NCBI GenBank assembly: GCA_910589195.1 | Contig: CAJUTC010000033.1 | Span: 1-41,983 of the forward strand | Source: an uncultured Lachnospiraceae bacterium | GTDB lineage: Bacteria; Bacillota; Clostridia; Lachnospirales; Lachnospiraceae | DNA length: 41,983 nucleotides | Direction: 5' to 3' | Part shown: piece after piece, positions 7,076-16,838 of the stretch | How the letters are laid out: every line of letters starts with the position of its first letter | Numbering within the stretch: the first letter of the stretch is position 1 | Position numbers and translations under genes: made by a program | The notes under the pieces: generated by a model | Databases searched by the model: none | Seen by the model: the letters and a program-made list of their open reading frames with translations, nothing else | What the model was told of the DNA's origin: nothing

Positions 7076-8668
7076 TTATAATTTAAAATGCCGTTTGTTT
7101 TTTGACGCTCGATAGGAAGAACGTTTTCGCTCCTGAATCATTAAATCAAATTCAGAAGGAGTAAGACCAATGTCATTTAGACGCTGTTTCCTCCGTTCTC
7201 TTAAAAAATATACTTCTGCTTCTGTTTTTCTCTGAATATAGATTTTGGTAACAGTAATAACCGTAATGATAGCGGCAAGGATGATGGTAATGGCGAAAGC
7301 CACCCATACGGTAGAAGAAATTTCTGGAAGAACATGTTCTTCTTGCTGTGGTCTTTGTCCGGAATCAATCCGTTCTTGATCATTTGAATCTGATAGTTGG
7401 GCAATATTACTGCCGTTGGCCTGTTCTGGATTTGTATCCAAAGCCCTGGTGGTAGGTTCTGGAATTCCTATTGTTTCCTCACGGGTCAGATCCGATGCCA
7501 CAGCTTCCATTCGTTCTAAAGAATTAAAGTTGTTCTGAATTAGAAGATAAGAAGAACCAATGGCATGGCCTGCATAAGAATAAGAGATTTTAGCGATCGC
7601 ACCCACAGGAAAGGATCCGGATAGCTGATAATCTAAGGTAGTTTCAATGTCATTAAAATCAGCAGACTGAGGCAGAGCGATGTAACAGTCATCATCCATA
7701 GAAAGAGTAGAGATGGGACTGGCGGTAAGGCCTGCTATGGTCATATCGTTTTCTATGGTAGTGTAAGCGCTGTTATAATCAGAAACATTAATTGAACTGA
7801 AATTGCGGAAGCCGAAGTCAAACAGGGTCTTCGTATCCTGATAGTGGGTTTGATGGCCGTTTAAAACAACACAGATTAAGGTCATATCATTTTTCTTGGC
7901 ACAGGTAACTAATGTATTTCCTGCTAACGAGGTATATCCGGTTTTTCCGGCAAAGGCTCCGGCATAATATCGGGAATTATTTTTTTTCAGCATTCCATGA
8001 TGGGCATAGATCGTATTATGGGGATCTTCCGGATCGGGATACCGTTTAATCGGTGCGTGTTTCCAATATAAGGCACCATCAATTTCCAGAAAGGTAGGAT
8101 TTTCAATGGCGGCTTTAGTAATAAGCGCCATATCCCGGGCAGTAACAAAGTGCTCTTCATTGTTTAGACCGCTGGGGTTAACAAAATGGCTTTTGGTACA
8201 GCCAAGCTCTAATGCCTTTTGATTCATCATATCGGCAAATGCCTCAATGGAGCCGGCGCAGTGCTCTGCCAGGGCATTAGCGCACTCATTGGCAGAGGCC
8301 AACATCAAGCCGTACAGGCAATCACGAACAGTAAGCTGATCACCGGGAAGCGCTCCCATATTCGAACTGCCGGATTCTACATCATTTACAGCACGGTCAG
8401 AGAAGGTTACCATATCTTCCAGGTCGCAGTTTTCAATAATAATCAAGGCAGTGAGAATTTTTGTAATACTGGCAGGATAGTAGGGCTGATCTGCGTTTTT
8501 TTCATAAAGGATGGCGCCTGAGTCAGCATCCATTAAAATTCCTCCATCAGCCTGGATACCGGATAGTTCTGGCCAGGAAGGGGCGGCATATACCAGGGGA
8601 GCTGTCAAAAAAGACAGCAGGCTGACAGTAAAGAGGAAACAAAAAAATCTGGCTAGCCTTTGCTTCAT
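7076..8668 (-). CDS. dacF: D-alanyl-D-alanine carboxypeptidase (DacA/DacF-type penicillin-binding protein)
   Basis: This 530-residue peptidase S11 trims the terminal D-alanine from peptidoglycan stem peptides outside the membrane. It has a signal peptide (hydrophobic 9-29, cleavage near VYAAP). The three active-site motifs are SITK (S67-K70), SAN (125-127) and KTG (242-244). A C-terminal beta domain follows (about 300-400), then an acidic linker and a transmembrane helix (about 449-470). A charged cytoplasmic tail of about 55 residues ends basic. Family members usually end in an amphipathic anchor, so a true helix with a cytoplasmic tail is a Clostridia-type variant. The start at 8668 has AAGGAGAT and overlaps the upstream gene stop by four bases (ATGA), indicating a two-gene operon. 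Confidence 0.9.
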   Translation of the reverse strand: MKQRLARFFCFLFTVSLLSFLTAPLVYAAPSWPELSGIQADGGILMDADSGAILYEKNADQPYYPASITKILTALIIIENCDLEDMVTFSDRAVNDVESGSSNMGALPGDQLTVRDCLYGLMLASANECANALAEHCAGSIEAFADMMNQKALELGCTKSHFVNPSGLNNEEHFVTARDMALITKAAIENPTFLEIDGALYWKHAPIKRYPDPEDPHNTIYAHHGMLKKNNSRYYAGAFAGKTGYTSLAGNTLVTCAKKNDMTLICVVLNGHQTHYQDTKTLFDFGFRNFSSINVSDYNSAYTTIENDMTIAGLTASPISTLSMDDDCYIALPQSADFNDIETTLDYQLSGSFPVGAIAKISYSYAGHAIGSSYLLIQNNFNSLERMEAVASDLTREETIGIPEPTTRALDTNPEQANGSNIAQLSDSNDQERIDSGQRPQQEEHVLPEISSTVWVAFAITIILAAIITVITVTKIYIQRKTEAEVYFLRERRKQRLNDIGLTPSEFDLMIQERKRSSYRASKNKRHFKL

Positions 8669-9375
8669 AACGATCTCCTTTTCTGTATTGGTTTATTTTT
8701 CCTCATCAAGAGGAAGGAAATTACCAAAACCAAAATAGCCGAAACTCCAAAGGTAATCAGAATACGGGCCGCGGTATCACGGAAAAACCCTTCAGGAACA
8801 ATATTAATCAGCATATCCACAGATGGATCTAAAATCCACAAATCATTATCAAAGAAAATATGGTGGAACACAACAAAGTATTTTGAAAAGTTTGTGGATA
8901 TGATAATACCAAGCAATGCAGCAACCCCAAAAAAAGAAAGAGTTCCGGCAAATACGGGTTTCGGTAGTGTTTGGAACAGGTTTCCTTTTGTGGCAGGAAT
9001 TATAATTATGGTAAATAGAAGAAATAACAGACAGATCCTTCGGATAAGAATTGCCGACAGGAACAAACCCTGTACATCCTCCATATGGGCGATTTCACGT
9101 TCTGTAAAAAATTCACCATATTCCCCGCCCATGGTGGTAAAAACGTGAAGATCCTCCCGTTTCCCTTTCAGGTAATCCATCATTTCATCCGTTACTTGCA
9201 AAAGATCGTTCATGGACATTTCCGGAAGGCGGTCTAACACTTGATATTTGGTATATTGCTTTTCAAAATATCCCGGAGTCCAGTAGCAAACCCCTTCTAC
9301 AGAAGTAATTAACAAAATAACCATCAGACAAAAGGCTGAAATAATGCCCAGTATATAATAAATCATATGCTTCAT
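8665..9375 (-). CDS. TIGR01906 / DUF1461 family integral membrane protein
   Basis: This 236-residue protein has an N-terminal membrane segment (about 5-28), an extracytoplasmic loop, and three more helices (about 105-124, 139-160, 205-227). The loop holds the family signature visible here as MMDYLKGKRED, GEFFTEREIAHMEDVQGLF. It matches what I know of the TIGR01906 family of Firmicutes; function is unknown. It is the first gene of an operon with the carboxypeptidase, overlapping it by four bases, so a role at the cell envelope is likely. GGGGAAAT precedes the ATG, and a strong promoter lies at 9456-9484. Confidence 0.82.
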   Translation of the reverse strand: MKHMIYYILGIISAFCLMVILLITSVEGVCYWTPGYFEKQYTKYQVLDRLPEMSMNDLLQVTDEMMDYLKGKREDLHVFTTMGGEYGEFFTEREIAHMEDVQGLFLSAILIRRICLLFLLFTIIIIPATKGNLFQTLPKPVFAGTLSFFGVAALLGIIISTNFSKYFVVFHHIFFDNDLWILDPSVDMLINIVPEGFFRDTAARILITFGVSAILVLVISFLLMRKNKPIQKRRSL

Positions 9376-9455
9376 AGTAATTTCCCCATTTTCGTTGAAC
9401 GTTATTTTAAGAGGGCAAACGCTCGTTTAAACCCCAATCATTTTCTGTTAAAAGA

Positions 9456-9484
9456 ATCATATAACAGAATTCTAAGAATTGCAA
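9456..9484 (-). promoter_or_regulatory. Sigma-A promoter for the TIGR01906-dacF operon
   Basis: Read on the minus strand: TTGCAA (9484-9479), an exact 17-bp spacer, then TATGAT (9461-9456), about 80 bases upstream of the first ATG. Five of six -10 bases and four of six -35 bases match consensus. Confidence 0.65.
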
Positions 9485-9591
9485 GGGGAAGAAAGGTTGC
9501 AGATACTCACCTTTCATTCGTGGTGATGTGCTTACCAGATTTTCCTATACGGTGTGCCTCCGTGGAAATGTACTTGAATAATAACGAAAAA

Positions 9592-9621
9592 AAGAAACCC
9601 GGGAATCCAAAAGATTCCCGG
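9592..9621 (-). terminator. Rho-independent terminator of the V-ATPase operon
   Basis: A perfect 9-bp stem (CCGGGAATC at 9599-9607 with GATTCCCGG at 9613-9621) has a 5-base loop. On the minus strand it is followed by GTTTCTTTTTTTC. It lies just after the stop of the last ATPase gene at 9628. Confidence 0.85.
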
Positions 9622-9627
9622 AGAGCA

Positions 9628-10239
9628 TTAATGCATCTGCTTAATAACTTTTAACCGTGTAAATTCTTCGCGTTCCTTTTCTTCCAAAGCATTGGAAATA
9701 TCCTGAACTAAAGCTTCGTAAGTAGGGATTGTAATATTTTTTAAGGCATTGGCCCGCTTTTGGGTTTTTTTAATGCTGGAGGCAAGCCGGTAAGCGGAAT
9801 TTTCCACCATAGAGAGCTTCACGGTCAGTTCCTTTACTTTTTCAAAGGAAGCCCTGGCTTCATCCAGCGCCTGGGAAGTGCCGCTAAAGGAATAAGCAGG
9901 CGTTAAAGGGGCAGGATTGTACTGGACAAAGGGAATCTCTGTCCCCATAATGCTTCTGGCTTTAATCCGAATGGAATTTTCTAAGGGAATCATCATACTT
10001 GCTTCCTGGACAGAATGGATTCCCATCTCTATATTAGCCTGCTGCAGGGCAGAATAAGCTTTTCGGAACGTAGCGTCAATCTCTGACTGGATATCTTTGG
10101 CTTCATCAATTAAATTCATTAGCTCCCGAATCAGAATATTCCGCTTTTTATCCATCAGGCCAAATCCAAGCTTTGCTAACGACAGGGAATTTTTAGCCAG
10201 GATCAAATTGCCCTTTGTGGGAAATGTGTTTGGATTCAT
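9628..10239 (-). CDS. atpD (ntpD): V-type ATP synthase subunit D
   Basis: This 203-residue subunit forms the central stalk of the soluble V1 sector, turning inside the A3B3 ring. It begins with the conserved NPNTFPTKGNLILAKNSLSLAKLGFGLMDKKRNILIREL region. It is almost entirely alpha-helical, with long heptad-like helices at both ends and a central loop, as expected of the coiled-coil rotor. AGGAGG precedes the ATG and the gap from subunit B is 10 bases. It is the last gene of the operon, just before a terminator. Confidence 0.93.
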   Translation of the reverse strand: MNPNTFPTKGNLILAKNSLSLAKLGFGLMDKKRNILIRELMNLIDEAKDIQSEIDATFRKAYSALQQANIEMGIHSVQEASMMIPLENSIRIKARSIMGTEIPFVQYNPAPLTPAYSFSGTSQALDEARASFEKVKELTVKLSMVENSAYRLASSIKKTQKRANALKNITIPTYEALVQDISNALEEKEREEFTRLKVIKQMH

Positions 10240-10249
10240 AGGAAGCCTC

Positions 10250-11659
10250 CTAATCTTCTGCCAGCATTCCGGATTCTGTTACGGCAGATGGTTTATAGTA
10301 CTGATCTAATATTTTTGTGTCTGCCCGATCCAATTCTTCCCGTGGAAGCATTCCTAAAAGCTTCCATCCAATATCCAGGGTTTTTAAAATAGAGCGGTTG
10401 TCATGTATATCCTGTCCTACAAACCGGCTTTCAAATTCTTTTCCGAAATTCAGATATTTTTTGTCAATAGGAGAAAGCTCATCTTCCCCAATTACGGACG
10501 CAAGGGCTCTTGCGTCGCCTACCTTCGCATAGCAAGAAAAAAGCTGGTTTGCCACATCTTGATGATCCTCTCTGGTATAGCCTTTTCCAATTCCGTCCTT
10601 CATAAGACGGGAAAGGGAGGGCAGCACATTAACGGGAGGGTAAACGGATTGCCCGTGGAGCGTTCGATCCAAAACAATCTGGCCTTCCGTAATGTATCCA
10701 GTTAAATCAGGGATAGGATGGGTAATATCATCATTTGGCATGGTTAAAATCGGAATCTGAGTCACGGAACCGGGACGTCCGGCTACAATTCCGGCCCGTT
10801 CATAAAGGGACGCTAACTCACTGTAAAGGTATCCGGGGAAACCTTTACGGGAAGGGATTTCTCCTTTTGAGGAAGAAACTTCACGCATTGCCTCGGCAAA
10901 AGAAGTCATATCCGTTAGAATTACCAGAATATGCATTCCCTTTTCAAAGGCCAGGTATTCGGCTACGGTTAAGGCTACTTTTGGTGTAATTAAACGCTCT
11001 ACTACGGGATCATTGGCCAAATTGATAAACATGGCCACATGATCCGATACGCCGCTTTCCTCGAAGGTGCGGCGGAAAAAGTCAGCTACATCGTATTTCA
11101 CTCCCATGGCGGCAAATACGATGGCAAATTCTTCATCTGAATCTTCTCCCAGGGAAGCTTGCTGCACAATCTGGGCGGCAAGCTGGTCATGAGGAAGGCC
11201 GTTTCCGGAGAAAATAGGAAGCTTCTGTCCGCGGATTAAGGTAGCAAGGCCATCAATGGAAGAGATGCCGGTACGGATATAATTTCTGGGATATTCCCGG
11301 GTAATGGGATTTAACGGTTTTCCATTCACATCCAGTTTTAAATCTGAGGCGATTTCTCCCAGGCCGTCAATGGGTTGGCCAAGACCATTAAAGGTACGGC
11401 CAAGCATATCCTGTGAAACGGTAATCTCCATAGGATGCCCGGTTAAGCGAGTATGGGTATTTTTCAGTGACATTCCTTCTGTGCCTTCAAATACCTGGAT
11501 GACTGCCTTATCTTTATTAATTTCAATAATGCGCCCCAGCTTTTTCTGAGTGCTGTTTACGGTCATTTCCACGATTTCATCATAGGAAGCGCCCTGAAGC
11601 CCCTCTAACACTACCAGGGGGCCGTTAATGCCGTGCAGGCCTAAATATTCAATCGCCAT
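10250..11659 (-). CDS. atpB (ntpB): V-type ATP synthase subunit B
   Basis: This 469-residue subunit is the non-catalytic partner of subunit A in the hexameric V1 head. It has the N-terminal beta barrel (1-75) and a nucleotide-binding domain in which a true Walker A is absent (PIFSGNGLPHDQLAAQI replaces GxxxxGKT). It contains the family stretch SRKGFPGYLYSELASLYERAG (about 270-290) and the C-terminal helical domain. That loss of the P-loop is normal for B subunits. AAAGGAGG precedes the ATG, 12 bases after the end of subunit A. Confidence 0.95.
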   Translation of the reverse strand: MAIEYLGLHGINGPLVVLEGLQGASYDEIVEMTVNSTQKKLGRIIEINKDKAVIQVFEGTEGMSLKNTHTRLTGHPMEITVSQDMLGRTFNGLGQPIDGLGEIASDLKLDVNGKPLNPITREYPRNYIRTGISSIDGLATLIRGQKLPIFSGNGLPHDQLAAQIVQQASLGEDSDEEFAIVFAAMGVKYDVADFFRRTFEESGVSDHVAMFINLANDPVVERLITPKVALTVAEYLAFEKGMHILVILTDMTSFAEAMREVSSSKGEIPSRKGFPGYLYSELASLYERAGIVAGRPGSVTQIPILTMPNDDITHPIPDLTGYITEGQIVLDRTLHGQSVYPPVNVLPSLSRLMKDGIGKGYTREDHQDVANQLFSCYAKVGDARALASVIGEDELSPIDKKYLNFGKEFESRFVGQDIHDNRSILKTLDIGWKLLGMLPREELDRADTKILDQYYKPSAVTESGMLAED

Positions 11660-11671
11660 AATATGCCTCCT

Positions 11672-13447
11672 TTAAGCGTTCCTAGCTACTACATTGTCGT
11701 AGAACTGGTCAATCTGTTCCCGATAAGTTTGAAATAAATCTAGTCGGTCATTGGGAACATCATATTTAATGGCAATTACCTGATCAAAAATTTTGTCCTC
11801 TTTCAGCACAGACATAGGCATTCCCATGGAAATAAGGGAGCGGGAACGCTGATACAGGTACAAGATGATTTCCATCATTTTAAACTGCTTTTCCAGGGAA
11901 ACGCAAGTATCATCTTTATGGAATGCGTTCTGCTGCAAAAAGCCGGTACGGATTACTCGCGCAATTTCCAAAATCAACTTTTGATCATCTGGAAGCACAT
12001 CTGCGCCGATCAGCTTAACAATCTCCATCAGGCTGCTTTCTTGGGTTAAGAGGGACATCATCTGGTTTCGGTAGTCAATAAAACGCCTATCCACATGATC
12101 TGTATACCAGGGCGCTAAATCCGACATATATTCGGAATAGCTGGTTAACCAATGAATGGCCGGAAAATGCCTGGCATAGGCTAAGGATTTGTCTAAGCCC
12201 CAGAAACAGCGGACAAATCGTTTGGTGTTTTGTGTAACTGGTTCTGAAAAGTCACCGCCCTGAGGGGAAACGGCGCCAATTATGGATACAGAGCCTTCTG
12301 TTCCATTCAAATTCTGCATCATTCCCGCCCGTTCATAGAAAGCAGAAAGCCTGGACGCCAGATAAGCAGGGAAGCCTTCTTCTGCTGGCATTTCTTCCAG
12401 ACGGCCTGACAGTTCCCGGAGCGCTTCTGCCCAGCGTGAGGTGGAGTCTGCCATGATTGCCACATGGTAGCCCATATCCCGGTAATATTCTGCTAAAGTA
12501 AGGCCAGAATACAGGCTGGCTTCACGGGCGGCTACAGGCATGTTTGATGTATTCGCGATTAAAGTGGTTCGATCCAGCAGAGGATTTCCGGTTTTCGGAT
12601 CAATTAACTGGGAAAATTCTTCCAGTACCTGGGTCATTTCATTTCCACGCTCCCCGCAGCCGATATAAATAATAATATCGGCATCTGACCATTTGGCAAT
12701 CTGATGCTGAGTCATGGTTTTTCCTGTACCAAAACCGCCGGGAACAGCGGCAGTGCCGCCTTTTGCTAAGGGGAACAGGGTATCTAAAATCCGCTGCCCG
12801 GTAATCAGAGGGCGGGTAGCGGGAAACCGCTTGGTAGTTGGCCTGGGAATACGAATGGGCCATTTTTGGGTCATGGTGATCGATTCTTCCCGTCCATCGG
12901 TTAGCTGCAGGGTAAGGAGCGGATCCTGTATGGTATATTCCCCGTCCTCAACTATATCCAGCACATAACCTTCCATTGTTGGAGGAATCATAATTTTATG
13001 AAGAATCGCTCTGGTTTCCTGAACTTGGGCAATGATGGTTCCTGGAAGCAGGTAATCTCCTTTTTTTACAGTAATATGGGTGCTCCATGTTTTTTTGGTA
13101 TCAAGTGATTCTACACTGACGCCCCGGTTAATGTATGGGCCGCCTGTTTTGGCAATTTCACTTAAAGGCCGTTCGATGCCGTCAAAAATATTGCTTAAGA
13201 TTCCAGGTGCTAAAGTAACTGATACAGGCGCTCCAGTACCGTAAACAAGCTGTCCGGGTTTCATGCCGCTGGTTTCCTCATATACCTGGATTGTGGTTTT
13301 GTCAGAGGAAAGACCGATTACTTCTCCTACCAGCCGTTCCTGGCCTACGTACACCATTTCATTCATTTGGAAGCCAGGATCTCCCTCTAGCTGGATGACT
13401 GGGCCGTTAATTCTGGAAATTGCCCCTGTTTTTTGTGTGTCAGCCAT
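11672..13447 (-). CDS. atpA (ntpA): V-type ATP synthase catalytic subunit A
   Basis: This 591-residue subunit carries the catalytic nucleotide site. The Walker A motif GGFGTGKT is at 237-244. The non-homologous insert typical of A subunits lies at about 115-190 (GxxxxxV...PGTIIAQVQE), and EGFPAYLASRLSAFYERAG is clear in the middle. It hydrolyses or makes ATP coupled to ion flow through subunits I and K. GGAGGT precedes the ATG. The start overlaps the end of subunit E by eight bases, consistent with translational coupling and fixed stoichiometry. Confidence 0.96.
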   Translation of the reverse strand: MADTQKTGAISRINGPVIQLEGDPGFQMNEMVYVGQERLVGEVIGLSSDKTTIQVYEETSGMKPGQLVYGTGAPVSVTLAPGILSNIFDGIERPLSEIAKTGGPYINRGVSVESLDTKKTWSTHITVKKGDYLLPGTIIAQVQETRAILHKIMIPPTMEGYVLDIVEDGEYTIQDPLLTLQLTDGREESITMTQKWPIRIPRPTTKRFPATRPLITGQRILDTLFPLAKGGTAAVPGGFGTGKTMTQHQIAKWSDADIIIYIGCGERGNEMTQVLEEFSQLIDPKTGNPLLDRTTLIANTSNMPVAAREASLYSGLTLAEYYRDMGYHVAIMADSTSRWAEALRELSGRLEEMPAEEGFPAYLASRLSAFYERAGMMQNLNGTEGSVSIIGAVSPQGGDFSEPVTQNTKRFVRCFWGLDKSLAYARHFPAIHWLTSYSEYMSDLAPWYTDHVDRRFIDYRNQMMSLLTQESSLMEIVKLIGADVLPDDQKLILEIARVIRTGFLQQNAFHKDDTCVSLEKQFKMMEIILYLYQRSRSLISMGMPMSVLKEDKIFDQVIAIKYDVPNDRLDLFQTYREQIDQFYDNVVARNA

Positions 13448-14024
13448 TGGATTTACCTCCTATCTGGAATAGGAAAGCCTGCCGTTCTTCATGCAGCCGT
13501 GTGTCAAATGAGTGGTCAATTAAAATGTTGCGGGAAGGGATCACCGCCCGGAGCCCGCCGCCAAAGGAATATTGACTTACTCGTATCCCAACCTGGTTCT
13601 GAAAAGATAATGAATGAATTTTTTCAGAATCAGCCGGATCCAGGTAAAAAATAACTTCGTCTTCCCCAGCAATGGCTTTTGCGCCTTCAATATAGGAATT
13701 TAAAAGGGCAAGATATTGGGGTGTTTCCATAAATTGCTCTAATAAATCCTTTACTTCGATAAAAATTTTTTCTTTTAATTCATCGTGACGCAGGCTTATG
13801 GTTCGTTTTGAATTGATTTGTCCGATTGCCAGCTCTTTATTCAATTCACGGCGGATTTTTTCCTCTTCGTTTTGAATTTGCATGGCTGCCTGCCGCCTTG
13901 CATCTGTTTTATGTTTTTCTAAATCCTTCTTTAAAGCAGAAGAATACTCATGAAAGATATTGCTGCTTCGGTTTCTGGCATCTTCCATACAGATATCTAA
14001 AAACTGCTGCAGCTTTTTTTCCAT
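13440..14024 (-). CDS. atpE (ntpE): V-type ATP synthase subunit E
   Basis: This peripheral-stalk subunit has 194 residues from the ATG at 14024. An in-frame GTG at 14039 adds five residues and cannot be excluded, because AGGTGA overlaps that GTG and sits 11 bases before the ATG. The N-terminal half is a long charged helix (about 1-95) with heptad character, expected to pair with the small G/H subunit. The C-terminal half is the globular head (YLDPADSEKI, GGLRAVIPSRNILIDHSFDTRL) that contacts the A3B3 ring. Position in the operon and fold pattern agree with subunit E. Confidence 0.88.
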   Translation of the reverse strand: MEKKLQQFLDICMEDARNRSSNIFHEYSSALKKDLEKHKTDARRQAAMQIQNEEEKIRRELNKELAIGQINSKRTISLRHDELKEKIFIEVKDLLEQFMETPQYLALLNSYIEGAKAIAGEDEVIFYLDPADSEKIHSLSFQNQVGIRVSQYSFGGGLRAVIPSRNILIDHSFDTRLHEERQAFLFQIGGKSNG

Positions 14025-14091
14025 TATCAAACTGCTCACCTGCTTTCTGTGGTTAAGTACTCGGTCTGAGTGCCCTGGTTTCCATAAAGAT

Positions 14092-14400
14092 TTATAGCTT
14101 TAATCCGATTGCTTCATTGACATAGGAGGTAATAAAGTCTGGCTTCCGCCCGGTTCCGTGGCGGTCAGGAATTTCTACAATTAACGGAAACTTCCGGGCC
14201 AGTTTTACCTGATTAATCAGATCCGGAAATTCTCTTCCGAATTTTTCAGTTAGAAGGAGGATTCCGATTTCTGGATTGGAAAAAGTTTGTTCCAGCGCTT
14301 TTTCCAGTTCATCCCGTTCATGTGCCACAAGGCCTTCGATTCCTGCCAGGCGCATTCCGGTAAGGGTATCAATGTTGTCACTGATTAAAAACAGTTTCAT
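14092..14400 (-). CDS. atpF (ntpG): V-type ATP synthase subunit F
   Basis: This 102-residue subunit of the central stalk binds subunit D. It has the characteristic start MKLFLISDNIDTLTGMRLAGIEG, a CheY-like beta/alpha arrangement, and the mid-protein strand IGILLLTEKF. The ATG follows the proteolipid gene stop by seven bases, and its ribosome site (GGAAGG) lies inside that gene end. A 50-70 base gap follows before subunit E. Confidence 0.9.
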   Translation of the reverse strand: MKLFLISDNIDTLTGMRLAGIEGLVAHERDELEKALEQTFSNPEIGILLLTEKFGREFPDLINQVKLARKFPLIVEIPDRHGTGRKPDFITSYVNEAIGLKL

Positions 14401-14407
14401 ACTATTA

Positions 14408-14833
14408 TCACAGCCTTCCGATAATCATAAAGGAAATAATCAGACCATAAAGACAAACGCCTTCTGCCAGACCTACAAAGATCAGGGACTTTCCAAGGAT
14501 AGAACCATCTTCACTAATAGCGCCTAAAGCTGCAGACGCAGCCGCGGATACGGCGATACCGCCGCCAATGCAGGATAATCCGGTAGAAATGGCGGCTGCC
14601 ATACAAATCATTCCGGCAGCAGGGTTTACAGCAGAAGTAGCTTCCTCGGCGGCAAATACATTTCCGGTAAAAAATAATGCGCTGCAAGTTAAAAGGATTC
14701 CGAAGAATAAAAGAGAATTAACAGCTAAAGCAGTTTTATAGCGGCCTCTGGATTTTTCACCTGCGGCGAAAGCGCCGAAAGGAATTCCAATACTTAACAG
14801 CAGTGCCAGGGATAATAATAATTTTACCATCAT
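14408..14833 (-). CDS. atpK (ntpK): V-type ATP synthase subunit K (proteolipid)
   Basis: This 141-residue hydrophobic protein forms the membrane rotor ring. I see four hydrophobic segments: about 3-22, 36-60, 74-104 (glycine- and alanine-rich, IGGGIAVSAAASAALGAI) and 113-139. The ion-binding glutamate is in the last one, in GLAEGVCLYGLI. Only one glutamate lies in a helix, so each polypeptide carries one site per four helices. Whether it carries protons or sodium cannot be decided here. AAGGAG stands seven bases before the first of two adjacent ATG codons. Confidence 0.92.
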   Translation of the reverse strand: MMVKLLLSLALLLSIGIPFGAFAAGEKSRGRYKTALAVNSLLFFGILLTCSALFFTGNVFAAEEATSAVNPAAGMICMAAAISTGLSCIGGGIAVSAAASAALGAISEDGSILGKSLIFVGLAEGVCLYGLIISFMIIGRL

Positions 14834-14873
14834 AATTGTTCTCCTTTTATTTGAATCGTTTAATCAATAATGT

Positions 14874-16820
14874 TTAAGATTGTTGTGAAGTTTTATAGGC
14901 TTCAAAGGCACGCCCGGTTCCCCGGTAAAAGCGGCTGAATAATTCATAGTATTCCAATCGCAATACCTGAATCCCAACAATCAGTCCTTCCATGCCGCAG
15001 ACAAACAGGTTTCCTAGAATTACTACAAGCCAGTTGGGAGTTCCAGATTCATATCCGGCCAGCATCAGCACCACTTCCATCATGGCTGCATGGCTAACGG
15101 CAAATGCGCCTACACGCACAAAGGAAACGGTATTGGAAAAGTAGCTTAACATTACCTCAAAAAGCTCAAAGAAACCTTGTACCACAAACATTCCTTTTCC
15201 GCCTTCTAAATGAACTGCCTTTTTTTCTACCAGGGCGCTTAAAGGTTCCTTGAAAAACAAAAGAATGAGTGGAATCCCAAACATGACAGCCATTACGGCA
15301 GAGGCGGGAAGGGGTTTTCCTGCCATAAACAGGACAATTACCACAATGAATGAAAGGTAACATACAAGACCCGCGGCGCCGTTGGTATCAAACCAGGTTT
15401 TTTCGGTGTCATGATTTCGGAAGCTGTTAATGATATTTAATATCATAGTAATTACGATAATCCCCATTCCCAAAGCAATTGTAATTACAAAAACAGTATT
15501 TAACCGGCCAATAAAGGGAAGGGTGGTCATAGCCTGGCCAGGCCGTATCCAGGCCGCGTCAATTAAATCTTCAAATCCGAACACGCTTCCAAACAAGAAT
15601 CCGAAAATAGTGGAAAAGAAACCGCAGCAGCTTACAATGGCTGCCAAGTTTATTTTTTTTGTGCGGTAAAGCAGGAAACCTCCAATCAAAAGGCATAAGC
15701 CTTGGCCCACATCTCCAAACATAAATCCAAACAGCAGAGAATACGTAAGGCCAATTAAAATGGTGGGGTCAAATTCATTGTAATCAGGAAGACCATACAT
15801 TCCGATAAACATTTCAAAAGGCCGGAACAGGGCAGGGTTTTTCAACTTGGTAGGCGGCTTGCTTACAATATTATTATGGTTTTCTTCGATAATTAAAACC
15901 AGGTCAGCTTCCGATTTTAAATCCTCCTGAAACTGCTTGATATCCTGCTTTGACATCCAGCCGCAGAGAATAAAGAAGGTATGATCGTCCCAGTTCATAC
16001 AGGCAGCCAGTTTGCGGATATCAAAGTTTTGAGAATAAAATTCCAACTTTTGATAGGCGGCAAAAAGAGAGGCTTGATGCTTTTGGAGCACATTCCGGAT
16101 CTCTTCCTCAATTTCCCGGACAGAAGACTTTAGGGACTGAATGGATTCTGCCAGGCTGTCAGCGATTTCGGATGGGGTTCCGGAATATTCTTCTGGTATC
16201 GTAAGTTTTTCAAAGTGCAAAGATGCATAAATGGCATCAATTTTGTCAGCAGCAGGGGCGGGAACGAAATAAACCAGCCATACGTATTCCTCATTTTCCC
16301 CGCATTGGTATAAGATGGTGTCGATTGTATTAAAAACAAAGGACTCCAGTTTTTTATAGTAATCTTTCGGAATCCGCCCGAAACGGAACAGGATGCACCG
16401 GAACGGGAGAATTTTGGAAAGATCATAATTTAGTCCCCGGAAAGGGTTAATCTGGCTCCAGGAGGCAGTTAATGATTCCAGCTCTCCTTCCAGCTTTGCT
16501 TTTTTTGAATTCAGGCTGTCTAAATCCTGGTCAATTGAGCGGATCAGATCAGAGGCCTCCTCAACAGTCATTGCGCTGCTTTTGTTTGAAGCATCAGACG
16601 GCGGTTTTGAGTCTGCGAAAAGGGAAATAAGCTCTTTTGCGCGTTTGCAGTCGTTTTGGTAAAGATTTCCTTCCGTAATTGGCCTGAGATTTTTTACCGT
16701 GTGAAGCTCAGACAAGGCATTTTCCAGATGAACCGGATATTTGGACAGATATTGTTCCGCAACCCGATCAATCTGTGATTTTGGCCCTGTCAGATTAAAA
16801 AATTCCATTCTTTCAATCAC
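14874..16820 (-). CDS. atpI (ntpI): V-type ATP synthase subunit I
   Basis: This 648-residue membrane stator subunit is equivalent to eukaryotic subunit a. The N-terminal half (1-335) is a soluble, helical arm that contacts the peripheral stalks. The C-terminal half holds seven or eight membrane helices, beginning at TILIGLTYSLLFGFMFGDVGQG. The conserved arginine helix expected to face the proteolipid glutamate is seen as FSNTVSFVRVGAFAVSHA. The start is GTG at 16820, with AAAGGAGG nine bases upstream; an ATG four codons later is the alternative. Confidence 0.93.
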   Translation of the reverse strand: MIERMEFFNLTGPKSQIDRVAEQYLSKYPVHLENALSELHTVKNLRPITEGNLYQNDCKRAKELISLFADSKPPSDASNKSSAMTVEEASDLIRSIDQDLDSLNSKKAKLEGELESLTASWSQINPFRGLNYDLSKILPFRCILFRFGRIPKDYYKKLESFVFNTIDTILYQCGENEEYVWLVYFVPAPAADKIDAIYASLHFEKLTIPEEYSGTPSEIADSLAESIQSLKSSVREIEEEIRNVLQKHQASLFAAYQKLEFYSQNFDIRKLAACMNWDDHTFFILCGWMSKQDIKQFQEDLKSEADLVLIIEENHNNIVSKPPTKLKNPALFRPFEMFIGMYGLPDYNEFDPTILIGLTYSLLFGFMFGDVGQGLCLLIGGFLLYRTKKINLAAIVSCCGFFSTIFGFLFGSVFGFEDLIDAAWIRPGQAMTTLPFIGRLNTVFVITIALGMGIIVITMILNIINSFRNHDTEKTWFDTNGAAGLVCYLSFIVVIVLFMAGKPLPASAVMAVMFGIPLILLFFKEPLSALVEKKAVHLEGGKGMFVVQGFFELFEVMLSYFSNTVSFVRVGAFAVSHAAMMEVVLMLAGYESGTPNWLVVILGNLFVCGMEGLIVGIQVLRLEYYELFSRFYRGTGRAFEAYKTSQQS

Positions 16821-16838
16821 AAAACATAACCTCCTTTG